Assembly (NCBI RefSeq): GCF_002020355.1
Contig: NZ_MPZV01000001.1
Coordinates: forward strand, 1,538,918-1,602,917
Source of the DNA: Thioclava sediminum
GTDB taxonomy: Bacteria; Pseudomonadota; Alphaproteobacteria; Rhodobacterales; Rhodobacteraceae
DNA length: 64,000 nt
Direction of reading: 5' to 3'
How positions within the stretch are numbered: position 1 is the stretch's first letter; each line of letters starts with the position of its first letter. Below are positions 35,007-44,886 of this stretch, one piece after another. The position numbers and the translations under genes are program-made. The notes under the pieces are model-generated. The model saw nothing but the letters and a program-made list of their open reading frames with translations, ran no database searches and was not told where the DNA came from.

Positions 35007-35897
35007 ATGCGCAAGAGCTATACCCCGACGATCAACGAGCTGCAGGCCTTCGCCGCCTGTGCGCGCTTGGGCACGACGACACGGGCGGCGGCGGAGCTGA
35101 ACCTGACGCAATCCGCGGTGTCGCGTTCGCTCGGGACGTTGGAAGAGCGGCTGGGCGTGGCGCTGTTCGACCGGGTGCGCAAGCGGCTGTCTCTGTCGCC
35201 TGCGGGTCAGGTTTTTCTCGCGCAGGCAGAGGAAATTCTGGGCCAGATCGACCGGGCTGCGATGGGGGCGATGGCCTTTGGCGGCGCGCGGGCGGTGCTG
35301 CGCATGGCGGTGCTGCCGAGCTTTGCGCGCTCGTGGTTGATCCCGCGGCTGGCGGGCTTCGAAGCCGCGCAGCCGGAGGTGAGCCTCGATCTGAGCGCGC
35401 GGCTCTTGCCCATGGAGTTCGAGCATGAGCCTTTCGATTTGGCGATCATGCGCTCAAGGCATGAACCGGCAGGGGCGGAGGTCGAAAATCTGGTGGCGGA
35501 GGAGTTGATCGTCGTGGCCGCGCCGAACCTGATGGCGGGGCGTGCGGCGCTGGAAGATGACGCGCTACTGGCCTTGCCGTTGTTGCAGCAATCGACGCGC
35601 CCGACGCTCTGGCTCGACTGGTTTCGCGAAAGCGGGCGCGACGCGCGGCACATCCTGCGCGGCGCGCGGTTCGATCATTTCGACATGATCCTCGATGCGG
35701 CGAGCGCGGGGATGGGGCTGGGGCTGGTGCCCGCGATCATCGCCGAAGGGGCGCTGGCCTCGGGGCGGCTGGTCCAGGCGACGCCGCGCCGGTTTGCCAC
35801 GGGCGAGAATTACGCGCTGATCCTGCCCGAGCGCGCGCGGGAGGCGCCGCATGTCAGCGCCTTCCGCGATTGGTTGCGGGCCGAGATCGGCGCTTAG
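35007..35897 (+). CDS. LysR-family regulator of glutarate genes
   Basis: A 296-residue LTTR. The N-terminal winged HTH spans about residues 8-67 ([40 protein letters not shown]), followed by a type 2 periplasmic-binding-fold effector domain. It is divergent from gcdH and the CoA-transferase, as glutarate-linked LysR regulators (GcdR) often are, so glutarate or glutaryl-CoA is the likely effector. Its 3' end overlaps the opposing alcohol dehydrogenase gene by four bases. Confidence 0.88.
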   Translation: MRKSYTPTINELQAFAACARLGTTTRAAAELNLTQSAVSRSLGTLEERLGVALFDRVRKRLSLSPAGQVFLAQAEEILGQIDRAAMGAMAFGGARAVLRMAVLPSFARSWLIPRLAGFEAAQPEVSLDLSARLLPMEFEHEPFDLAIMRSRHEPAGAEVENLVAEELIVVAAPNLMAGRAALEDDALLALPLLQQSTRPTLWLDWFRESGRDARHILRGARFDHFDMILDAASAGMGLGLVPAIIAEGALASGRLVQATPRRFATGENYALILPERAREAPHVSAFRDWLRAEIGA

Positions 35898-37021
35898 TCG
35901 AAGACGATGACCTGCCGGATCGCCTCGCCCGCCGCAAGCCGCTCGAAACCTTCGTTGATGTCTTCGAGCTTGAGGCGATGGGTCATCAGATCGGGGATCG
36001 GCAGCTGCCCCTGCACCATCATCTGCGCGAAGCGCGGGATGTCGCGGACCGGCACGCAGGAGCCCATGTAAGAGCCTTTCAGCGCGTGCTCATTCGCGGT
36101 CAGCGACACGGCGGGGATTTTGAACTCCGCCTGCGGATTGGGCAGGCCCGCCGTGACGGTGGTGCCGCCGCGCCGGGTGATGGCATAGGCGAATTGCAGC
36201 GCCGGGGCCGCGCCAGCCAGTTCGACCGCGAGATCGACGCCGCCGCCGGTGAGATCGCGCAGCTTTTGCACTGCGCCCTCTTCGGTCGGGTCGATCGCAT
36301 GGGTCGCACCCAGTTTCAGCGCGAGGTCGCGCTTGTCCTTGGCCAGATCGACGGCGACCACGGTGCGCGCGCCCGCCGCAACCGCGCCCAGAAGCCCCGC
36401 CAAGCCGACGCCGCCAAGGCCGATGATCGCGCAGCTTTGCCCGGTCTTCAGCCCGCCCGAGTTCAGCACCGCGCCGACGCCAGTCAGCACCGCGCAGCCC
36501 AGAAGGGCCGCCTGATCGAGCGGGATTGACTTGTCGATCTTCACGCAGGAGGCCTCGGAGACGACTGCGTAATCCGAGAAGGCCGACACGCCGATATGGT
36601 GGTTCACATGCTCGCCCGCGACCGAGATGCGTTTCGATCCGGTGATCAGGCTACCCTTGCCCGCCGCGACGGCGGCAGGCTCGCAAAGCGCAGGCCGCCC
36701 CTCGGCGCAGGGCACGCAATGGCCGCAGGACGGCGCGAAGACGAGCACGACGTGATCGCCCGGCGCGAAGCGAGTGACATACGGGCCGACCGCCTCGACC
36801 ACGCCAGCCGCCTCATGGCCGAGCGCCACGGGCATGTCGCGCGGGCGATCGCCGTTGATGACGGACAGGTCGGAGTGGCACAGTCCCGCAGCCGACATCT
36901 TGATGAGCAGTTCGCCGGGACCGGGATCGTCCAGCTCGGCCTCGACGATCTCCAGCGGCTTGCTGTCGGAATAGGGGCGCGCTTTGCCCATTTCGCGCAG
37001 AAGTGCGATCCGCGTTTTCAT
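35894..37021 (-). CDS. Zinc-dependent alcohol dehydrogenase
   Basis: A 375-residue medium-chain dehydrogenase. Catalytic zinc ligands are in GLCHSD and LGHEAAG. The structural zinc loop has CGHCVPCAEGRPALC. The Rossmann motif is GLGGVGLAGLLGA with an acidic VAVDLAKDK, favouring NAD(H). It resembles class III and related alcohol dehydrogenases that act on primary alcohols, but the substrate is unassigned. It overlaps the LysR gene tail to tail and stands alone on the minus strand. Confidence 0.9.
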   Translation of the reverse strand: MKTRIALLREMGKARPYSDSKPLEIVEAELDDPGPGELLIKMSAAGLCHSDLSVINGDRPRDMPVALGHEAAGVVEAVGPYVTRFAPGDHVVLVFAPSCGHCVPCAEGRPALCEPAAVAAGKGSLITGSKRISVAGEHVNHHIGVSAFSDYAVVSEASCVKIDKSIPLDQAALLGCAVLTGVGAVLNSGGLKTGQSCAIIGLGGVGLAGLLGAVAAGARTVVAVDLAKDKRDLALKLGATHAIDPTEEGAVQKLRDLTGGGVDLAVELAGAAPALQFAYAITRRGGTTVTAGLPNPQAEFKIPAVSLTANEHALKGSYMGSCVPVRDIPRFAQMMVQGQLPIPDLMTHRLKLEDINEGFERLAAGEAIRQVIVFD

Positions 37022-37098
37022 TCTTGCTCCTCCCCAAAACGATTTGGCGCAGCTTGGGAAAGTTCGGCGGAAGTGTCCATGCCCCCTTTGACGAAGGG

Positions 37099-37587
37099 TC
37101 AGGCGGTGACGGTGAAGGGGGTGTCCAGCGGATGCTCTTCGAGGTTCGCGCTCTCGCCGATCCGATCGACCACGGCGAAGAGACCAGGCGCTGCGAGCGG
37201 CGTGAGCACCCCGTGCCAGGTGCCGCGATGGAGGTTGATCCCCTGCGCACCATTGGTGAGAAACGCGCGCGGCGTGCCGGGTTTACCATCCGCATCGGGG
37301 GCGACGATCACGAGGAACGGGTCCGCGCTCATCGGAATGAAGGCCTGCGAGCCTTCGGGATGCCGCTCCAGCAGATCGCAGAGATAGGGCAGCGCGCGCG
37401 GCTCTGCCTTGAAGATCGAAATACCGGCGCGACCGCCCGTCTCCGCCCCGAAATCGAGCTGTGCGCGGTCGTGATAGCGCCCGCAAAGCCCCGCATTGAT
37501 GATCTTGTCGGGGTCGCCTGCGGCATCGAGTACATCACCGAAGGGCGCGAAGGCCTCGGGCGTGAGCCGTTCGGCTTTGATCTGCAT
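37099..37587 (-). CDS. allA: Ureidoglycolate lyase
   Basis: A 162-residue AllA-type enzyme that splits ureidoglycolate to glyoxylate and urea, the last step of purine ureide breakdown. The N-terminus is IKAERLTPEAFAPFGDVLDA. Substrate-site motifs FGAETGGRAGISIFKAEPRA, ERHPEGSQAFIPM and INLHRGTWHGVLTPL are clear. The ATG at 37587 excludes a Pro/Arg-rich upstream extension. It lies 77 bases after allE, with element copy F between. Confidence 0.92.
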   Translation of the reverse strand: MQIKAERLTPEAFAPFGDVLDAAGDPDKIINAGLCGRYHDRAQLDFGAETGGRAGISIFKAEPRALPYLCDLLERHPEGSQAFIPMSADPFLVIVAPDADGKPGTPRAFLTNGAQGINLHRGTWHGVLTPLAAPGLFAVVDRIGESANLEEHPLDTPFTVTA

Positions 37588-37617
37588 CGCGGGCCTCCGG
37601 TTGCGCGGGAAAGAGAC

Positions 37618-37664
37618 GGGGCGCTGCCCCCTCACCCCCGGGATATTTGGACCAAGCCGAAAGG
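37618..37664 (-). repeat. Post-stop dispersed element, copy F
   Basis: On the minus strand it abuts the allE TGA: CCTTTCGGCTTGG, AAATATCCCGGGGG, then GGGGGCAGCGCCCC. It lies inside the allE-allA operon, as copy D lies inside ruvCAB. Confidence 0.75.
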
Positions 37665-38497
<833 letters not shown>

Positions 38498-38498
<1 letters not shown>

Positions 38499-39913
38499 CA
38501 AAGGTCCATGGCGTTCAGGCGATGCCACGCGATCCGCTCGACCTGTTTGCAGGCCTCACGGAATTCCGTCTCGCGGTCTTGGTCAAGCCGGCGGCGGAAG
38601 GCGTGGAGGATTGACGCCTTCGTATTGTCTTTTACGGCGATGATGAAGGGGAAACCGAATTTTTCGGTATAGGCGGTGTTGAGCCCCTCGAATGTGGCGC
38701 GCTCTTCATCGGTCAGCGCATCGAGCCCGGCGCTGGCTTGCTCGGATGTGCTCTCGGCGGTGAGGCGCTTGGCCTGAGCGAGTTTGCCTGCGAGATCGGG
38801 GTGCGCACTCAGCACGCCGAGGCGTTCGGCCTCCGAGGACGAGCGGAAGATGCGGGCCAGCGCCGAGGCCACGCCCTCGAGGCAATCATGCGCCGGGCCG
38901 AGTTCCAGATCGAAGGCACGCTGCGCGATCCAGGGCGAATGTTCGTAGATGCCGCCGAAGGCTTCGACGAAACGCTCCCGGCTCATTTGGCTCGGGCGTT
39001 CGCGGCGCGTGTGGGGGTGGGTCGCAGCCCAATGCGCGGCGATCTCTCCACGGGTCGCGAACCAGACGCCCTCATGCGAGAGCGCGTAATCGAGGAACCG
39101 CTTCAGCCCGGCGACTTTGCCGGGCCGCCCGATCAGCCGGTTGTGTAGGCCGACCGAGAACATCTTCGGCGCGCCGTCCAGCCCTTCGGCATAGAGCGTG
39201 TCGAAGCTGTCCTTGAGATACTGGAAAAACTGCTCGCCCTCGATATAGCCCGGCGCGGTGGCGAAGCGCATGTCATTGGCTTCCAACGTGTAGGGGATCA
39301 CGAGCTGGTCGCGCGCGCCGACCTCGAGCCAATAGGGCAGATCGTCGTCATAGGTATCGGAGATCCAGTCGAAGCCGCCTTCTTCGGCAGTCAGCCGCAC
39401 CGTGTTGGCCGAGCAGCGCCCGGTATACCAGCCGCGCGGACGCTCTCCGACGACTTCCGTATGCAAGCGGATCGCCTCGGCGATCTGGCGGCGTTCTTCG
39501 TCTTCCGCCATATCCTTGTGCTCGACCCATTTCAGGCCGTGTGAGGCGATTTCCCAGCCTGCCTCTTTCATCGCGGCAACCTGTTCGGGCGCGCGGGCCA
39601 GCGCGGTCGCGACGCCATAGATCGTCAGGGGCACGTTCAGCCCCGTGAACAGCCGGTGCAGCCGCCAGAAGCCTGCGCGCGCGCCGTATTCGTAGATCGA
39701 CTCCATGTTCCAGTGCCGCTGACCGGGCCACTGCGCGGCGCCCGCGATATCGGACAGGAACGCCTCGGAGGCCGCGTCGCCATGCAGGACGTTGTTCTCG
39801 CCGCCCTCTTCGAAGTTCAGCACCATCGAGATCGCCACGCGCGCCTCGCCCGGCCAATGCGGATCGGGGGTCGTGCGGCCATAGCCGCGCAGGTCGCGGG
39901 GGTAGCGGGTCAT
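38498..39913 (-). CDS. puuE-uraD: Bifunctional allantoinase (PuuE) / OHCU decarboxylase
   Basis: A 471-residue fusion. The N-terminal about 300 residues are a polysaccharide-deacetylase-fold allantoinase, PuuE (RYPRDLRGYGRTTPDPHWPG, ISMVLNFEEGGENNVLHGD, WEIASHGLKWVEH). The C-terminal about 165 residues are OHCU decarboxylase (FVEAFGGIYEHSPWIAQRAF, EKFGFPFIIAVKD), which makes (S)-allantoin. Fusing the step that makes allantoin to the one that consumes it is known in alphaproteobacteria. The ATG at 39913 gives the PuuE-like start. It heads the operon with allE and allA. Confidence 0.94.
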
Positions 39914-39973
39914 TAGGTGGCTCCTGTCATCGGGTCGGATCGGGACAAGAAAGAGCAAAACGCGCGAAAGGGA

Positions 39974-40002
39974 AAGCCCTCTCTCGGCGTTGGAGAGGGC
40001 TT
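39974..40002 (-). terminator. Terminator hairpin between glpK and puuE-uraD
   Basis: A ten-base-pair perfect stem (AAGCCCTCTC arms, 39974-39983 with 39993-40002). Read on the minus strand it is followed by TCCCTTTCG, so it is a plausible end of the glpD-glpK message before puuE. Confidence 0.6.
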
Positions 40003-40109
40003 GGCAGGCGGGGCACAGAATCGTTGCGCGATTTGAGGGCCCTTGGCATGATTTCGGGCATCAAGACATTGCGTACCCTGCCCTTTCCGCTCTGCCCGGA
40101 GGCCCTCCC

Positions 40110-40538
40110 ATGCGCCAATTACTTCGTCTTATCGCCATCATCCCCCTGCCGCTCATTGGATTTCCCGGCCTGTCAGCCGCACAGGACTGGACCCAGATTG
40201 CAGCCTACTCCGCCTTCATCGGCCCGCAGGATATGCGGAATTCGAAGGGCGCGGCCCTGAGATCTCTCGGTGCGGCCTTGCAGCAGGATCGGGCGAATTA
40301 TCATCGCTTCGGGCTAAGGGATGCGCGCGACGAGTCCGATCCGGTCTTCGCGGATCGCGCCACGCGGGCGCGTATCCCCGCGATGGTCGAGGCGGGCGGC
40401 GATACGCGGGGCAGTTTCACGCAAATGGTCCGCGCGGGGCAGCCCTTCGGCGTCTATGTCTTCGTCTGCGGCTACGGGCGCACCCCGTCTGTGATCTATA
40501 TCGCCAGTTGGGGCGAAGATCACTCGGGCTGCTACTGA
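40110..40538 (+). CDS. Small exported hypothetical protein
   Basis: A 142-residue protein with a clear signal peptide ([20 protein letters not shown], cleavage after LSA-A) and a mature region of about 118 residues containing a central [15 protein letters not shown] and a C-terminal [20 protein letters not shown], with two cysteines. No family was recognised. A GGAGG ribosome site precedes the ATG; an upstream in-frame start would destroy the signal peptide. It overlaps the 3' end of glpK on the opposite strand by seven bases. Confidence 0.65.
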   Translation: MRQLLRLIAIIPLPLIGFPGLSAAQDWTQIAAYSAFIGPQDMRNSKGAALRSLGAALQQDRANYHRFGLRDARDESDPVFADRATRARIPAMVEAGGDTRGSFTQMVRAGQPFGVYVFVCGYGRTPSVIYIASWGEDHSGCY

Positions 40539-42022
40539 GTGATCGAGATCGCCGCGGCGACCGCTTTCTTCCACTCGGCATACCGGGCTTCGCGGGTGGC
40601 CTTGTCCATCGCGGGGGCGAAGTTGCGATCGAGCGCCCAGCCCTTCGCGAACTCTTCCGGCTCGGGATAAATCCCCGCCTTGTAGCCCGCGAGCCATGCC
40701 GCGCCGAGTGCCGTTGTCTCCAGCACTTTTGGCCGATCGACAGGCGCGCCGAGGATGTCGGACAGGAACTGCATCGCCCAATCGGAGGCGGTCATCCCGC
40801 CATCGACGCGCAGGGTCGGGCGCGCGTCGTCGGACCAATCGGCCTGCATCGCCTCCAAGAGGTCGCGGGTCTGGAAGCCCACCGATTCCAGCGCCGCGCG
40901 GGCGAACTCGGCCGGGCCGGAGCTGCGGGTCAGGCCGAAGACCGCGCCGCGGCAGTCGGGGTTCCAGTAAGGCGCGCCGAGGCCGGTGAAGGCGGGCACG
41001 ATGATCACGTCCTGCTCGGGGTCGGACTGCTCGGCCAGCGCCTGGGTCTGATCGGCGGCTTCGATGATCTTCAGCCCGTCGCGCAGCCATTGCACCACGG
41101 CCCCCGCGACGAAGATCGAGCCTTCGAGCGCGTAGGTGACCTTGCCATCAAGTTGATAGGCGATGGTCGTCAGCAGGCGGTTCTCCGAGCGCACCATCTG
41201 ATCGCCGGTATTGAGAAGCGCGAAACATCCGGTGCCATAAGTCGATTTCAGCATCCCCGGCTTGAAGCAGGCCTGCCCCACGGTCGCGGCCTGCTGGTCG
41301 CCCGCGACGCCGAGGATCGGGATTTCCGCGCCGAACAGGTCGGACTGCGTCACGCCAAACTCCGCCGCGCAATCCTTCACCTCCGGCAGCATCTCCATCG
41401 GCACGCCGAGCTTGGCCGCGATGGTCGTCGACCAGCGGCCCTTGGCGATATCGTAGAGCATCGTGCGCGCGGCATTCGTGGCATCCGTCACATGCGATTT
41501 GCCGCCGGTCAGCTTCCAGATCAGCCAGCTGTCGATGGTTCCGAAGGCGAGCTTGCCCGCCTCGGCCTTCTCGCGCGCGCCGTCGACATTTTCCAGAAGC
41601 CAGCGCAGTTTCGTGGCCGAGAAATACGGGTCCACAATCAGCCCGGTGCGCGCGGTCACCGTGTCCTCGAACCCGTCCTCGCGCAGCGCGCGGCAGAATT
41701 CGGCGGTGCGGCGGTCCTGCCAGACGATGGCGTTATGGATCGGCTTTCCACTCTCGCGATCCCAGACCAGCGTCGTCTCGCGCTGGTTTGTGATGCCGAT
41801 GCCGGAGATGTCGGAGGCCTTGATCCCGGCCTTCTCGATGGCAACGCCCACGGTCGCCAGAACGCTTTCCCAGATTTCCTCGGCATCATGCTCGACCCAG
41901 CCCGAGCGCGGGAAGTGCTGCGTGAATTCCTCCTGCGCGCTCGCCACGGGGTGCAGCGCATCGTCAAAGACGATCGCACGCGACGACGTGGTGCCTTGGT
42001 CGATTGCCAGAATATAGGTCAT
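40532..42022 (-). CDS. glpK: Glycerol kinase
   Basis: A 496-residue FGGY-family kinase that makes glycerol 3-phosphate from glycerol and ATP. N-terminal [18 protein letters not shown], the [20 protein letters not shown] motif, [12 protein letters not shown] and the C-terminal [14 protein letters not shown] signature are diagnostic. A GGGAGG ribosome site precedes the ATG. It lies 21 bases after glpD. Confidence 0.97.
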   Translation of the reverse strand: MTYILAIDQGTTSSRAIVFDDALHPVASAQEEFTQHFPRSGWVEHDAEEIWESVLATVGVAIEKAGIKASDISGIGITNQRETTLVWDRESGKPIHNAIVWQDRRTAEFCRALREDGFEDTVTARTGLIVDPYFSATKLRWLLENVDGAREKAEAGKLAFGTIDSWLIWKLTGGKSHVTDATNAARTMLYDIAKGRWSTTIAAKLGVPMEMLPEVKDCAAEFGVTQSDLFGAEIPILGVAGDQQAATVGQACFKPGMLKSTYGTGCFALLNTGDQMVRSENRLLTTIAYQLDGKVTYALEGSIFVAGAVVQWLRDGLKIIEAADQTQALAEQSDPEQDVIIVPAFTGLGAPYWNPDCRGAVFGLTRSSGPAEFARAALESVGFQTRDLLEAMQADWSDDARPTLRVDGGMTASDWAMQFLSDILGAPVDRPKVLETTALGAAWLAGYKAGIYPEPEEFAKGWALDRNFAPAMDKATREARYAEWKKAVAAAISITQ

Positions 42023-42043
42023 GGAGTCCTCCCGTTTCGCGCC

Positions 42044-43603
42044 TCAGGCCGCGTGCTCCTCCAGCCACGCGGCGACAGAGTTGACCTGATCGGCATCGAG
42101 CCGCAAGCCCAGCTTGGTGCGCCGCCAGATCACATCCTCGACCTTGCGCGCCCACTCCTTCTCGACGAGCCAGCGCAGCTCGGCCTCGGTCAGCGTGCCG
42201 CCGAAATCGCGGCCCAGATCGCCCAGCGCCTTGGCATCGCCGAGGATGTGCCAGGACTCGGTGCCGTAATGGCGGATCATCCGCTCGGCCCATTTGCGAT
42301 CCACGAAGGGATAATCCTGCGAGAGCTTGGCGATCTTGGCGCCGACCTCTTCGGGGGCGAAATCGCCACCCGGCAGACGCGCGCCTTTCGTCCATTGACC
42401 GCCCATGCCGGGCAGATGCGGGCGCAGCTTGCCGAGCGCGTCTTCAGCCAAACGGCGATAGGTCGTGATCTTCCCGCCAAAGACGTGCAGCGCCGCGGGT
42501 TGGCCTGCGGGTGCATCGAGCGAGAGCACATATTCGCGCGTCGCCGCCGTGGCTGAACTGGCCCCGTCCTCGTAGAGCGGGCGCACGCCGGAATAGGTCC
42601 AGACGACATCGTCTGGCGTGACCTCTTCCTTGAAATACTCGGACGCGAAATCGCACAGGTAATCGCGCTCAGCCTCGGTGCATTCGGCGGCGAGCGGCGA
42701 GTCCTCATGGGCGGCCTCGGTGGTGCCGATCAAGGTGAAGTCCTGCTCATAGGGGATCGCGAAGATGATCCGCCCGTCCGCACCCTGGAAGAAGTAGCAT
42801 TTGTCGTGATCGTAGAGTTTGCGCGTCACGATATGGCTGCCGCGCACGAGGCGGATATGTTCGCGGCTGGCGCTGCCCATCGTGCCTTTCAGGATCTGCT
42901 CGACCCACGGGCCACCGGCATTGACCACGGCGCGGGCCATATGTTCCTCGCGCCCGTTCGGGCCTTCGGTCACAATCACCCAATGGCCGCCGTCGCGATG
43001 CGCCTCGACCACCTTGGTCTGTACGCGAATGTCTGCGCCATGCGCCTCGGCGTCGCGAGCATTGAGCACGACGAGCCGGGCATCCTGCACCCAGCCATCG
43101 GAATATTCGAACGCATGGGTGAAGCTGTCCTTCAGCGGCGCGCCCTCCGGGGCATTGCGCAGGTCGAGCCGCTTGGTGCCCGGCAGCAGCCCCTGCCCGC
43201 CCAGATGGTCATAGAGGAACAGCCCCGAGCGGATCATCCAGGACGGGCGCTTGCCCTTCATCCACGGCATGACGGTGGAGAGCATTTTCGAGACGGGCGT
43301 ATCGCTTTCGAAACGCATATCGGCGCTATAGGGCAGCACGAAGCGCATCGGCCACGAGATATGCGGCATTGCGCGGATCAGCACTTCGCGCTCGGACAGC
43401 GCCTCGCGGACCAGTTTGATCTCGAGATATTCGAGGTAGCGCAGCCCGCCGTGGAACAGCTTAGTCGAGGCCGAAGAGGTCGCCTGCGCTAGGTCGCCCA
43501 TCTCGGCCAGACGCACCCGCAGGCCCCGTCCGGCCGCGTCGCGCGCGATTCCGCAGCCGTTCACCCCGCCGCCGATCACGAAGAGATCTACTGCTTGTGG
43601 CAT
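42044..43603 (-). CDS. glpD: Glycerol-3-phosphate dehydrogenase (FAD, aerobic type)
   Basis: A 519-residue flavoprotein that oxidises glycerol 3-phosphate to dihydroxyacetone phosphate at the inner membrane and passes electrons to quinone. The FAD-binding DLFVIGGGVNGCGIARDAAG, the SSASTKLFHGGLRYLE active-site region, and VVNAGGPWVEQIL are characteristic. ATG 43603 gives MPQAVDLFVIGGG; an upstream in-frame extension lacks homology. It is the first gene of glpD-glpK. Confidence 0.96.
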   Translation of the reverse strand: MPQAVDLFVIGGGVNGCGIARDAAGRGLRVRLAEMGDLAQATSSASTKLFHGGLRYLEYLEIKLVREALSEREVLIRAMPHISWPMRFVLPYSADMRFESDTPVSKMLSTVMPWMKGKRPSWMIRSGLFLYDHLGGQGLLPGTKRLDLRNAPEGAPLKDSFTHAFEYSDGWVQDARLVVLNARDAEAHGADIRVQTKVVEAHRDGGHWVIVTEGPNGREEHMARAVVNAGGPWVEQILKGTMGSASREHIRLVRGSHIVTRKLYDHDKCYFFQGADGRIIFAIPYEQDFTLIGTTEAAHEDSPLAAECTEAERDYLCDFASEYFKEEVTPDDVVWTYSGVRPLYEDGASSATAATREYVLSLDAPAGQPAALHVFGGKITTYRRLAEDALGKLRPHLPGMGGQWTKGARLPGGDFAPEEVGAKIAKLSQDYPFVDRKWAERMIRHYGTESWHILGDAKALGDLGRDFGGTLTEAELRWLVEKEWARKVEDVIWRRTKLGLRLDADQVNSVAAWLEEHAA

Positions 43604-43917
43604 TTTGCGTACTCCCGCTAGCGCCTGTCGCTTGTGCACCAAAAGGCGCGTTAACTTTCGTTATTGCCAGATATAATCAATTTTCGCGCAAAATCGAGCA
43701 TGAATACCTCTGCACACAAGATTCCGCGTGCTCATCACGAAACTTTTAAGGAACAATTGCGTTGGGTATGATGTGGCTCGGGATGTGCAGCCCGCGCCCA
43801 AAGCGCTGAAAGTGGCGATGTAGCTAACTCGCCTCAGGTATTGATCGAGATTAAAGTCATAACGTGAAGAGAGGGTTACGCTAGGTTAGCCTCGTCGAGA
43901 AACGGACAGGACACAGC
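43604..43917. promoter_or_regulatory. Intergenic region between glpD and galM
   Basis: The 314 bases hold the divergent promoters of glpD-glpK and galM. No gene was seen. Near glpD there are TTTCG half-sites (about 43654 and 43680) that could be GlpR operators. The rest is AT-rich and unassigned. Confidence 0.45.
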
Positions 43918-44841
43918 ATGTTCGATCACGAATCAGAACTGGAGATCGGGCTTGCATCAGGGATGCTGGTGCGCATCGATCCAAAGGGCGCGCGACTGAC
44001 AAGCGTTGTGCTGCCAAGCGACGACGGTCCGGTCGAGCTTCTCATCGGCCCCGACCCGAAACAGAAGACACGCGATTTCCACGGGGCGACGATCGGGCGC
44101 TATGCCAACCGCATCGCCGGAGCGCAATTCACGCTCGATGGCGAGCAGTTCCAGCTAGATGCGAACGAAGGTGGGAACTGCCTTCACGGCGGTGGCAAGG
44201 GGTTCGACCAATGCGACTGGACCGTTGTCGCGCATTGGATCAACGCGGCGACACTGCGGCTCGAAAGCCCGGATGGCGATCAGGGCTTCCCCGGAAATCT
44301 CGTCGCGGAGGTGAGCTTCGCGGTATCGGACCCAGAAACTTTGAGCATCACTTACCGCGCGTGCTGTGATCGCGCTTGCCCGGTGTCTCTGACCTCGCAT
44401 GGGTATTTCAATCTCGCGGGCGGCGGCTCGATCGCCGATCACCGACTGAAGCTCAATGCCAAACAGGTTCTCGAGGTTGATGGCGAGAAACTCCCCGTAG
44501 GCGGGCCGCGCGACGTGGCTGGCACGCGCTTCGATTTCCGCGAACCGGCCCCGGCGCTGGGGCCCGATGGCGCGGGCTTCGACCACAATTTCTGCACCGG
44601 CTCCGGCGGGATGCGCGAGGTGGCGGTGTTGAGCGATCCGGCCTCCGGACGCAGCATGACCATGCTGAGCAACCAGCCCGGATTGCAGGTCTACACCGCG
44701 CCGTCCGGCGACAGCTTCAACGCGATCTGTCTGGAGCCGCAAGCGTGGCCCGATGCGCCCAATCACCCCGAGTTCCCCTCGGCGATCCTGCGACCGGGCG
44801 TGGAATATGTGAACCGGATCCGGCTGCAATTCTCGAGCTGA
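43918..44841 (+). CDS. galM: Aldose 1-epimerase (mutarotase)
   Basis: A 307-residue galactose-mutarotase-fold enzyme that interconverts alpha and beta anomers of aldoses. Motifs: TIGRYANRIAGAQFTLDGEQ, the NEGGNCLHGGGKGFDQ active site with His, LTSHGYFNLAG with the catalytic His, and the C-terminal Glu in the SAILRPGVEY region. AGGA lies upstream of the ATG. It is convergent with xylB, suggesting aldose/pentose use in this neighbourhood. Confidence 0.92.
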   Translation: MFDHESELEIGLASGMLVRIDPKGARLTSVVLPSDDGPVELLIGPDPKQKTRDFHGATIGRYANRIAGAQFTLDGEQFQLDANEGGNCLHGGGKGFDQCDWTVVAHWINAATLRLESPDGDQGFPGNLVAEVSFAVSDPETLSITYRACCDRACPVSLTSHGYFNLAGGGSIADHRLKLNAKQVLEVDGEKLPVGGPRDVAGTRFDFREPAPALGPDGAGFDHNFCTGSGGMREVAVLSDPASGRSMTMLSNQPGLQVYTAPSGDSFNAICLEPQAWPDAPNHPEFPSAILRPGVEYVNRIRLQFSS

Positions 44842-44850
44842 TCTCCGCGA

Positions 44851-44877
44851 CGCCGCGCCGATCGCTACCGCGCGGCG
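44851..44877. terminator. Bidirectional hairpin between galM and xylB
   Basis: An eight-base-pair GC stem CGCCGCGC/GCGCGGCG (44851-44858 with 44870-44877) in the convergent gap. No U-tract follows on either side, so termination is only possible, not clear. Confidence 0.45.
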
Positions 44878-44886
44878 CGATGTAGA

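Noticed and set aside
40508..42556. A 682-codon plus-strand frame
   Set aside because: It overlaps glpK and the end of glpD on the other strand, both strongly conserved, and its sequence is Arg/Gly/His-rich shadow.
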